Origin: Candidatus Coproplasma excrementigallinarum
Lineage (GTDB): Bacteria > Bacillota > Clostridia > Christensenellales > Borkfalkiaceae
Direction: 5' to 3'
Length of the DNA stretch: 38,985 nt
Assembly (NCBI GenBank): GCA_018714625.1
Contig: DVNE01000022.1
Span: 1 to 38,985, forward strand
Shown piece by piece: positions 32,602-38,985 of this stretch. Position 1 is the first letter of the stretch. Each line of letters starts with the position of its first letter. The position numbers were made by a program, and so were the translations under genes. The notes under the pieces were generated by a model that saw only the letters and a list, made by a program, of their open reading frames with translations, was not told the DNA's origin and searched no databases.

Positions 32602-33435
32602 TTACTGATTTTTGTTTCTGAATTCCGAGGGCGAGCAACCGGTACTTTTTTTGAACATCTTACAGAAATAGTTGTATTCGGTAAAGCCGCACTCCTCAGC
32701 CGTGCGCGAAATGGTTTCGCCCGCGAGCAGCAGTTCCTTGGCGCGCTCTATCCTGCAAAACAGAATATACTTCATAATGCCCATACCGAACGTCTTTAAA
32801 GAGAGCTGATAGAGACTGGAACGCGAACAGTTGAACCTTTGGCATACAACGTCGCTGTTGAGCTTTTCGCCGAGGTTGGCCTTTATGTACGCCTCTATAT
32901 TGGACGAGATGTCGTCGTTGCGCCACTGCGCAAGATTGGATATATAAACATAGGAAGAGATGGCGTCGAGTATGTGCACGGCAGATTGTATTTCCGCTGT
33001 GGTGCGCTTTGATATGCCCGAAACCGCCGTAAGGCTTTTTGCGCGGGGAACGCCGTACTTTTCGGCAAGAGCGCAGGCATTTTTAACCGCCTCCTCATAC
33101 CCCTCCGCGGGGAGCATCTGCGCAAGTATGGCATATCCGAGCACACCGCCGCCTATCTGTATGGGCGTTATCGCCTCGGTTATCCCCGCATGGCAGGTGT
33201 AGATGTGCGGCTTGCGCAACTTTTTTGCGCGCAGGCAGGCCGACTTATCGCAGTCGTGGCACGCCTTGAGCCCGTCCTTTGTGCTCCTTATGTTGCGGCA
33301 GAATATCGGCGCGTCCTTGGGATATTCGGTGACCAGATTGAAGTCGTCATCAAATATGGAAATGCGTATGCGCACTACCGTATAGAAGTCCTGCAAAAGC
33401 TTATCGAGATTTGTAATATCGAAAGTACTTATCAT
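32602..33435 (-). CDS. AraC-family regulator with PocR sensory domain
   Basis: 277 aa. The N-terminal 150 residues form a PocR-type ligand domain with its Cys-rich signature (FCRNIRSTKDGLKACHDCDK, then CHAG and GGGVLGYAILAQ). The C-terminus carries the AraC double HTH (CQRFNCSRSSLYQLSLKTFG and EECGFTEYNYFCKMFKKSTG, ending GCSPSEFR). Such regulators often bind small diols or sugars. It lies between GH43 (same strand, 87 nt downstream) and the divergent xylA, so it likely activates xylose or xylo-oligosaccharide genes. I chose the ATG at 33435, which lies 6 nt past a TATAAT; an upstream ATG at 33456 precedes that box. No ribosome site is seen for either. Confidence 0.88.
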   Translation of the reverse strand: MISTFDITNLDKLLQDFYTVVRIRISIFDDDFNLVTEYPKDAPIFCRNIRSTKDGLKACHDCDKSACLRAKKLRKPHIYTCHAGITEAITPIQIGGGVLGYAILAQMLPAEGYEEAVKNACALAEKYGVPRAKSLTAVSGISKRTTAEIQSAVHILDAISSYVYISNLAQWRNDDISSNIEAYIKANLGEKLNSDVVCQRFNCSRSSLYQLSLKTFGMGIMKYILFCRIERAKELLLAGETISRTAEECGFTEYNYFCKMFKKSTGCSPSEFRNKNQ

Positions 33436-33441
33436 AAACTG

Positions 33442-33556
33442 ATTATATTTTAACATTAAAAAACGAAATTGTCTATATTTTATTTTAAAATATGAACAAA
33501 AGTATAGATAATCGGCACAAAAATATCTTTAAAAAAAACACAAACAGCTATATTAT
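33442..33556. promoter_or_regulatory. divergent regulator/xylA control region
   Basis: Minus-strand TATAAT (33447-33442) serves the regulator. For xylA the plus strand has TATTAT (33551-33556) with a poor -35 box, fitting activator dependence. An inverted repeat TTGTCTATA (33469-33477) and TATAGATAA (33503-33511), 8 of 9 matching, is a candidate operator. Confidence 0.45.
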
Positions 33557-33584
33557 AGAGTAAACCAAAATAAAGGAGTATTTT

Positions 33585-34907
33585 ATGAAAGAGATATTTG
33601 AAAACATTCCCGTTATAAAGTACGAAGGCCCCGAGAGCAAGAACCCCCTCGCCTTCAAATTTTACGACGCTGAAAAGATAGTTATGGGCAAGCCCATGAA
33701 AGAACATCTGCCCTTTGCAATGGCCTGGTGGCACAACCTCTGCGCCAACGGCGTGGATATGTTCGGCCGCGGCACGGCAGACAAATCTTTCGGCGCACAG
33801 CCCGGCACGATGGAGCACGCAAAAGCCAAGGTTGATGCCGGCTTTGAATTTATGAAAAAGCTGGGCATACGCTACTTCTGCTTCCACGACGTAGACCTCG
33901 TGCCCGAAGCCGACGACATCAAGGTCACCAACGCACGCCTCGACGAAATTTCTGACTACATACTCGAAAAAATGAAGGGCACGGACATTAAGTGCCTCTG
34001 GGGCACGGCCAATATGTTCGGCAATCCCCGCTTTATGAACGGCGCGGGCTCTTCCAACTCCGCAGACGTATTTGCATTTGCCGCAGCGCAGGTAAAGAAG
34101 GCGCTTGACATAACCGTAAAGCTCGGCGGCAGGGGCTATGTGTTCTGGGGCGGCAGAGAGGGCTATGAAACGCTGCTCAACACCGACGTGAAATTTGAAC
34201 AGCAGAACATAGCAAGACTTATGCACATGGCCGTGGACTACGGCAGGAGCATAGGCTTCAAGGGTGACTTCTACATCGAACCCAAGCCGAAGGAGCCCAT
34301 GAAGCACCAGTACGACTTCGACGCGGCAACCGCGATAGGATTTTTGAGGCAGTACGGACTGGACAAGGACTTCAAGCTCAATATAGAGGCTAACCACGCA
34401 ACGCTTGCAGGCCACACCTTTGAGCACGACCTGAGAATATCTGCAATAAACGGCATGCTCGGTTCGATAGACGCAAACCAGGGCGACCCTCACCTCGGCT
34501 GGGACACGGACGAGTTCCCCTTCGACGCATACGCCGCCACTATGGCCATGTATGAAATACTCAAGGCAGGCGGCGTTACGGGCGGATTTAACTTCGATGC
34601 AAAGAACAGACGTCCTTCCTACACCTATGAGGATATGTTTGCAGGCTACATACTCGGCATGGATACCTTTGCAATCGGACTTATGAAGGCGGCCGCACTC
34701 ATAGAGGACGGCAGACTTGAAAAGAACATTGAAGAGCGCTATTCCAGCTACCGCGACACAGAGATAGGCAAGAAGATAGTTGCAGGCAAGACCAGCCTTG
34801 CAGAACTTGCCGCATACGCAGATAAACTGGGCGCACCCGCCCTTCCCGGCAGCGGAAAGCAGGAAGTGCTCGAAAACATAGTAAACGGCGTACTCTACGG
34901 AAAATAA
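33585..34907 (+). CDS. xylA: xylose isomerase
   Basis: Converts D-xylose to D-xylulose in the cytoplasm. The 440 aa length is that of class II enzymes. Visible active-site motifs are FHDVDL (catalytic His and Asp), [12 protein letters not shown], the metal-ligand stretch [30 protein letters not shown], and [14 protein letters not shown]. It starts behind AAAGGAG. It is first in the xylAB operon, divergent from the PocR-AraC regulator, and its weak -35 box fits control by that activator. Confidence 0.98.
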   Translation: MKEIFENIPVIKYEGPESKNPLAFKFYDAEKIVMGKPMKEHLPFAMAWWHNLCANGVDMFGRGTADKSFGAQPGTMEHAKAKVDAGFEFMKKLGIRYFCFHDVDLVPEADDIKVTNARLDEISDYILEKMKGTDIKCLWGTANMFGNPRFMNGAGSSNSADVFAFAAAQVKKALDITVKLGGRGYVFWGGREGYETLLNTDVKFEQQNIARLMHMAVDYGRSIGFKGDFYIEPKPKEPMKHQYDFDAATAIGFLRQYGLDKDFKLNIEANHATLAGHTFEHDLRISAINGMLGSIDANQGDPHLGWDTDEFPFDAYAATMAMYEILKAGGVTGGFNFDAKNRRPSYTYEDMFAGYILGMDTFAIGLMKAAALIEDGRLEKNIEERYSSYRDTEIGKKIVAGKTSLAELAAYADKLGAPALPGSGKQEVLENIVNGVLYGK

Positions 34908-36379
34908 TGAACAGTTTTATAGGGATAGACCTCGGCACGTCATCGGTAAAGCTCCTTCTGGTGACTGCCGAGGGCAGAATACTTAATACGGCCACGCGCG
35001 CGTACCCCGTAAACTACCCGCACAGCGGTTGGAGCGAACAGAACCCAGCGGACTGGTACTTCGGCGTGACAGACGGAATAAAAGAGCTTCTCAAAGGGCA
35101 GGACGCAGCCTCGGTAAAGGGCATAGGCATAGGCGGGCAGATGCACGGCCTTGTGACGCTGGACAGCCGAGGCGGCATAATAAGACCCTGCATATTGTGG
35201 AACGACGGCCGCACGGAGGCACAGACGGAGTACCTGAACAACGTCGTCGGCAAGAAATTCCTTACTGAAAAAACGGCAAACATAGCTTTTGCCGGCTTTA
35301 CCGCACCCAAAATACTCTGGCTTAAGGAAAACGAGCCGGAAAACTTTAAACGCACCGCAAAGATACTTCTTCCTAAGGACTATGTGGCTTACCGCCTCTG
35401 CGGCAGCTACTCAACCGACTATTCCGACGCCGCCGGCACGCTCCTTCTGGACGTTAAAAACAGGCGTTGGAGCGCGGATATGTGCAAAATATGCGGCATA
35501 GACGAAGAGATGCTGCCCAGGCTTTACCGCTCGTTCGATAAAGTGGGAACGCTCCTTCCCGAGGCCGCGAAAGAGCTGGGGCTGAGCGAGGACGTAATTG
35601 TATGCGCGGGCGCAGGCGACAATGCCGCGGCGGCCGTAGGCACGGGCACTGTTGCTGACGGCGCGTGCAACATATCGTTAGGCACGAGCGGCACGGTATT
35701 CATAGCGCGCGACCAGTTTTCTGAAGACGCGGGCAACATGCTGCACTCCTTCTGCCACGCCACGGGCAAATATCACCTTATGGGGTGCATACTTTCCGCC
35801 GCCTCCTGCAACAGCTGGTGGATGGAAAAGATACTTAAAACCGAGGACTTTGCAGCCGAACAGAGCGGCCTTGAAGGCAGGCTGGGCAAGAACGGCGTGT
35901 TCTTCCTGCCCTACCTTATGGGCGAAAGAAGTCCGCACAACGACGTGAACGCCAAGGGCGCATTTATAGGCATGCGCCCCGACACGACGCGCGGCGATAT
36001 GACGCTTGCCGTATTCGAAGGCGTGGCGTACGCCCTCAAGGACTGCGTTGAAATAGCAAAGAGCTGCGGCGCAAACGTAACCTCCACCCGCATATGCGGC
36101 GGCGGCGCGAAGAGCCCGCTTTGGAGGCAGATTGTGGCCGACGTGCTCAACGTGCCGGTAGAAGTGCCCAAGGTTGAAGAAGGGCCCTCTTACGGAGCGG
36201 CAATGCTTGCAATGGTTGCGTGCGGAACTTATAAGTCTGTGGAAGAAGCGGCCTCCGCCATTACCAGTCTTAAAGAGATAACCTACCCTGACGCCGATAC
36301 AGCTGCGCTGTACGATAAAAAGTACCAGGTTTTCAAAGAGCTGTACCCCGCACTTAAGGGCGTTTTCCCTAAGATATAA
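34907..36379 (+). CDS. xylB: xylulokinase
   Basis: Phosphorylates D-xylulose to feed the pentose phosphate pathway. 490 aa FGGY kinase: N-terminal phosphate loop GIDLGTSSVK, GGQMHGLVTLD, the xylulose-binding region GAGDNAAAAVGTG, and the C-terminal adenosine motif RICGGGAKSPLWRQI. The start overlaps the xylA stop by one base (TAATG), so translation is coupled. Full length and intact. Confidence 0.97.
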   Translation: MNSFIGIDLGTSSVKLLLVTAEGRILNTATRAYPVNYPHSGWSEQNPADWYFGVTDGIKELLKGQDAASVKGIGIGGQMHGLVTLDSRGGIIRPCILWNDGRTEAQTEYLNNVVGKKFLTEKTANIAFAGFTAPKILWLKENEPENFKRTAKILLPKDYVAYRLCGSYSTDYSDAAGTLLLDVKNRRWSADMCKICGIDEEMLPRLYRSFDKVGTLLPEAAKELGLSEDVIVCAGAGDNAAAAVGTGTVADGACNISLGTSGTVFIARDQFSEDAGNMLHSFCHATGKYHLMGCILSAASCNSWWMEKILKTEDFAAEQSGLEGRLGKNGVFFLPYLMGERSPHNDVNAKGAFIGMRPDTTRGDMTLAVFEGVAYALKDCVEIAKSCGANVTSTRICGGGAKSPLWRQIVADVLNVPVEVPKVEEGPSYGAAMLAMVACGTYKSVEEAASAITSLKEITYPDADTAALYDKKYQVFKELYPALKGVFPKI

Positions 36380-36636
36380 GGGCAAATAATCCGCAAAGGT
36401 TATTTGCACAGAGAAGGACAGAAACGCCCTAACGCAGGCGATTACGCGGCCTTACAGAGCTTTGTGTAAAGGTATCAAGAATGCAGGCACTTAAACAATT
36501 ACATAAATCAATTATCTCAATCAGTTATTTCAATAAAAGCTGTATCAGGTTTTGATTGACCGCAACATATCCTTTAATTAAATATGATTTTTATAGTTAT
36601 ATTTAAAAAAGCTTGTGTGCAATCATTTTTAAAACT

Positions 36637-36670
36637 GGGCACGACGGGGAAAACCGCCTGCCCTTTTTTA
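36637..36670 (+). terminator. terminator downstream of xylAB
   Basis: GGGCA and CGG pair with CCG and TGCCC (36637-36663), followed by TTTTTTA. It lies 260 nt past xylB. Another hairpin, GCAAATAA/TTATTTGC, lies at about 36382-36407. The 36380-36844 gap otherwise holds no gene that I can see. Confidence 0.6.
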
Positions 36671-36783
36671 TTTATAAAAATGCCGATAAAACTTCTGTTG
36701 CGTGCAACAAAAAATGCCGTTGGTAAAACTTAAAATAAGCATTGCCGCAAAAACAAAACGCTTAAAACGCCTGTGCCAGGCGT

Positions 36784-36823
36784 CAATAAAACGTAAAGGC
36801 GCCGCGGCAGAAGCCGCGGCGCC
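36784..36823 (-). terminator. terminator of the spoIIA operon
   Basis: Perfect 11-bp stem GGCGCCGCGGC/GCCGCGGCGCC with a 4-nt loop (36798-36823), followed on the minus strand by TTTACGTTTTATT. A 7-bp hairpin ACGCCTG/CAGGCGT follows at 36767-36783. Confidence 0.8.
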
Positions 36824-36844
36824 AGTTAACAAAACAAAATATAT

Positions 36845-37570
36845 TCAGTTTGCAAGCTGAGCCTTGAATGCGTTTAAAATGCGGCTCTCTATGCGCGAAA
36901 CCTGCACCTGCGAAACTCCGAGGCAGCGCGCCACCTCGCTCTGCGTCATATCGCGGAAATAGCGCAGCATTATCACCTTTTTATCGCGTTCGTCGAGTTC
37001 GTCAATGGCGGCCTTAAGCTGCATTACCTCAATCATATCGTCCTGCCTGTCCTCAGACGGCAGTTTATCCACAAGCTCGCCCGTGCGCTCGTCCTTGTAC
37101 TCCCCCTGCGAAGAGAGCGAAAGGGGCATACAGGAGGAACCCATAGTGAAAACCACCTGGCTCTCCGGCATAGAAAAGTGTTCGGCTATGCATTTTACGG
37201 TGGGCTGATGGCCGTTTGTTGCGGCATATTCCTCTATGAATTTGTTTATCGCCTTTGCCTCCGCCTTTATCGCGCGCGAAACTTTAATGCTGCCGTCGTC
37301 GCGCATAAAACGCTTTATTTCGCCCGCTATCATGGGCACGGCATAGGTTGAAAAGCGCACGCCGTAACTCTCGTCAAAGCCGTTTATAGCCTTTAAAAGA
37401 CCCATTCCTGCAAGCTGATACAAATCGTCGTACTCAACCCCCTTTCCGAGGTAGCGGCGCACTATCGACTTTATCAGATTGGCATTTTCGCTTAAAAGCT
37501 TTTCCTTGGCGGCGTTGTCGCCGAGCTTGGCGCTTGCGATAAGGCTGTTTGTACTCTGAACATCAAGCAT
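36845..37570 (-). CDS. sigF: sporulation sigma factor F
   Basis: First forespore-specific sigma factor, 241 aa. It has region 2 (LIKSIVRRYLGKGVEYDDLYQLAGMGLLKAI and FSTYAVPMIAGEIKRFMRDDG), a region 3 HTH, and region 4 (MTQSEVARCLGVSQVQVSRIE). The last-gene position after spoIIAA-spoIIAB identifies it as SigF rather than SigG. The ATG at 37570 overlaps the end of spoIIAB by 8 nt, so expression is coupled to its own inhibitor. GGAG sits unusually close to the ATG (one base between GGAGA and ATG). Confidence 0.95.
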   Translation of the reverse strand: MLDVQSTNSLIASAKLGDNAAKEKLLSENANLIKSIVRRYLGKGVEYDDLYQLAGMGLLKAINGFDESYGVRFSTYAVPMIAGEIKRFMRDDGSIKVSRAIKAEAKAINKFIEEYAATNGHQPTVKCIAEHFSMPESQVVFTMGSSCMPLSLSSQGEYKDERTGELVDKLPSEDRQDDMIEVMQLKAAIDELDERDKKVIMLRYFRDMTQSEVARCLGVSQVQVSRIESRILNAFKAQLAN

Positions 37571-38000
37571 TCTCCACTTCCGGGTCAAAACGTTTGCACA
37601 TACTCACCAGCGTACCCTCACCCACCTGAGATTTTATGGAAAATTCGTCCATAAAAGTCTGCATTATGGTGAAGCCCATTCCCGAACGCTCGTCCGAGGG
37701 AAGGGTGGTAAAAAAGGGCTTTAAGGCGGCCTCTACGTCGGCTATGCCCGCCCCCTTGTCGCCGATGGATATATGTAATGCGTTGCCCTCTGTGCGGCAC
37801 TCAACCGTTATTATGCCGCTTGTACCGCGGTAGGCGTGCACCGTGCAGTTGGTCACCGCCTCGGATACGGCCGTCTTTACATCGGAAAGCTGCGAAAGAG
37901 TGGGATTGAGCGGCAGACAGAACGCCGCCACCGCGTCGCGCGCAAAGGCCTGATTTTCAGGCAAAGATAAAAATTCAAGTTTGAGATAGTTATTTTTCAT
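37563..38000 (-). CDS. spoIIAB: anti-sigma F factor / serine kinase
   Basis: 145 aa GHKL-fold kinase that holds SigF inactive and phosphorylates SpoIIAA. The N box EAVTNCTVHAY and the G1 box DKGAGI are clear, with RSGMGFTIMQTFMDEF completing the ATP pocket. The ATG at 38000 follows GAGGGGAAGTGTG; an upstream alternative at 38015 has no site. It lies 11 nt after spoIIAA and overlaps sigF, the standard spoIIA arrangement. Confidence 0.95.
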   Translation of the reverse strand: MKNNYLKLEFLSLPENQAFARDAVAAFCLPLNPTLSQLSDVKTAVSEAVTNCTVHAYRGTSGIITVECRTEGNALHISIGDKGAGIADVEAALKPFFTTLPSDERSGMGFTIMQTFMDEFSIKSQVGEGTLVSMCKRFDPEVENA

Positions 38001-38011
38001 CACACTTCCCC

Positions 38012-38323
38012 TCATCCTATTTTGGGTATGAGCGAGTATATCCCGCTTATATTGAGTATTTTATCGGCCGCAAAATCGGGATTCTGCAAAAATACGGATA
38101 TGCCCAGGCGCGAAGCCTTTTTATATCTTCCTATCAGAAAACCTATGCCCGTGGAATCCATGAACTTTACGCCCTGAAGATTAAAAATTATGCGCTCCGC
38201 AGCAATATTGCCTTCAATTATCTCGTCGCAGCGGCGACGGGCGGCAGGTGCGCTGCATTCATCAAGCTCGCCGCTTAAACTTATGTACAGCGTTCCGCCT
38301 CGAAGTGCCCCTTGCACATTCAT
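38012..38323 (-). CDS. spoIIAA: anti-anti-sigma factor
   Basis: 103 aa STAS-domain protein that frees SigF by binding SpoIIAB. The phosphorylation site is Ser57 in MDSTGIGF, which lines up with Ser58 of B. subtilis SpoIIAA. First gene of the operon, with AGGAG before the ATG at 38323. Confidence 0.95.
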   Translation of the reverse strand: MNVQGALRGGTLYISLSGELDECSAPAARRRCDEIIEGNIAAERIIFNLQGVKFMDSTGIGFLIGRYKKASRLGISVFLQNPDFAADKILNISGIYSLIPKIG

Positions 38324-38790
38324 AGTACGCTCCTGTCAGATAGTTACGCGCCGTGGCGCGCCACAGAGATTTAAATCGGATAAATAATACTATACCGCGG
38401 CGTCAGAAAATTGTCGGTTTTTGTAAGCTTAAGGCGAAATTGGCTGAATATCAAAGCGGACGGTATGTTTAAGCGCTTTACGGCGCAGCATATTAAGACA
38501 GAGGGCAGAACACACCCGCCTAGCGCACAGAGGGCAAGTGCCTAAGGGTGAAAAAAGATACGGTAAAAAGCAGTTGCGCGCTTTAATCAGACACAGCCGA
38601 ATAAAAGAGGTACACACCAAAGGCAGAAAAGTCAGCGCAATATGCCGCAAATAAAGGGCTATGCCGCTTGAAAAATGCGCTTTTTAGCGGTCTTTTGAAA
38701 AGATTGAAGGCATATTTTGCACCTTAAAACTGCGCGGCAAAAATTTTTAAAAAAATTTAAAAAATATGCCTTAAAAATTCAAAAAAACAC
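38324..38790. other. intergenic region between spoIIA and the tRNA operon
   Basis: No gene I can support. A possible sigma-A promoter for spoIIA lies on the minus strand (CCGACA 38417-38412, 17 bp, TATAGT 38394-38389); no clear sigma-H box is visible although this operon is sigma-H driven in Bacillus. The leader contains a 12-bp palindrome GTGGCGCGCCAC at 38353-38364. A 73-codon reading frame at 38429-38650 is Cys-rich and lacks a ribosome site, so it is not called. An A/T-tract stretch at 38739-38790 looks like an UP element for the tRNA promoter. Confidence 0.4.
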
Positions 38791-38819
38791 TTGACAAATA
38801 GTATCAGTTATATTATTAT
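38791..38819 (+). promoter_or_regulatory. strong promoter of the tRNA operon
   Basis: TTGACA (38791-38796), 17 bp, TATTAT (38814-38819), preceded by A and T tracts resembling an UP element. Confidence 0.8.
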
Positions 38820-38860
38820 ATACAGGCGCGTTCGGGTAAGAGAGATGCGCAATTCAATGG

Positions 38861-38937
38861 GGGCCTTTAGCTCAGTTGGTTAGAGCTACCGGCTCATAAC
38901 CGGTTGGTCCGCGGTTCGAGTCCGTGAAGGCCCACCA
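38861..38937 (+). tRNA. tRNA-Met (anticodon CAT)
   Basis: 77 nt with encoded CCA. Acceptor GGGCCTT/AAGGCCC, D arm GCTC/GAGC, anticodon stem ACCGG/CCGGT with loop CTCATAA, and T loop TTCGAGT. The full acceptor pairing at position 1-72 fits an elongator rather than an initiator; a CAT-anticodon tRNA-Ile2 is a less likely alternative. Confidence 0.92.
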
Positions 38938-38945
38938 CCCTATTT

Positions 38946-38985
38946 GGCCCGATAGCTCAGTTGGTTAGAGCGCCAGCCTGTCACG
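38946..38985 (+). tRNA. tRNA-Asp (anticodon GTC), partial
   Basis: The 5' half of a tRNA beginning GGCCCGATAGCTC; the anticodon loop CTGTCAC gives GTC. It is cut by the window edge 8 nt after tRNA-Met ends, so the operon continues beyond. Confidence 0.88.

Noticed and set aside
33480-34493. 337-codon minus-strand frame overlapping xylA
   Set aside because: It is antisense to a clear xylose isomerase, and its sequence is low-complexity Val/Ala/His without motifs.
38429-38650. 73-codon minus-strand reading frame between spoIIA and the tRNAs
   Set aside because: Cys-rich, unlike neighbouring proteins, no ribosome site or promoter, and no recognisable family.

Overview
The window looks like chromosome of an anaerobic, spore-forming, gut-type Clostridia (Bacillota). 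Evidence: a complete spoIIAA-spoIIAB-sigF operon at the right end, Gram-positive style Shine-Dalgarno sites, near-consensus sigma-A promoters with 17 bp spacers, 4Fe-4S/flavodoxin chemistry, and a strong bias towards plant polysaccharide use. The lineage is inferred from gene content; nothing in the sequence names a species.

Layout. 0.1-7.2 kb is housekeeping and unlinked genes: an alpha/beta hydrolase, glucose-6-phosphate isomerase, a compact RecD/Dda-like helicase, a LOG-family nucleosidase paired with a low-molecular-weight tyrosine phosphatase, and an SLC13/ArsB-type permease. 7.2-10.3 kb is an AT-richer accessory patch: a truncated AraC regulator, an MFS transporter, related repeats on both sides, and the C-terminal remnant of a large serine recombinase. 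10.3-11.4 kb carries a pentapeptide-repeat protein and a small membrane protein.

11.4-22.5 kb is a beta-glucan utilisation locus read leftwards. A LytTR-type two-component pair (22.4-20.3 kb) is followed by a lipoprotein lichenase, a larger three-module lichenase, a membrane-anchored GH3 beta-glucosidase with swapped domain order, and a cytoplasmic GH2 hydrolase broken by a frameshift in a G6 run. The first lichenase has a perfect consensus promoter lying inside the terminator of the two-component operon, and LytTR-like 9-mers lie upstream of both the regulator and the lichenase promoters. The likely flow is: surface lichenases cut mixed-linkage glucan, the GH3 trims oligosaccharides at the membrane, and intracellular enzymes finish the job.

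22.5-27.6 kb is a second accessory patch: another recombinase remnant, a class II Fic protein, a 56-residue ORF resembling the start of DUF4238-type proteins, a tRNA-Ala(CGC), and a 906-residue protein with two tandem TIR/DUF4062-like domains plus TPRs. The last is the best candidate here for an undescribed sensing or defence function. 28-30.5 kb holds an SDR/zinc-ribbon fusion translationally coupled to an EFR1-type flavodoxin-ferredoxin. 31-36.4 kb is a xylan/xylose locus: GH43 and a PocR-AraC regulator divergent from xylA-xylB. 36.8-38.3 kb is the spoIIA operon, and the window ends in a tRNA operon (Met, partial Asp) behind a strong promoter.

Three genes (helicase, small membrane protein, PocR-AraC) have a TATAAT box ending exactly 6 nt before the start codon, which predicts leaderless mRNAs. 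Everything here is read by eye. Domain names rest on visible motifs, not on database searches.
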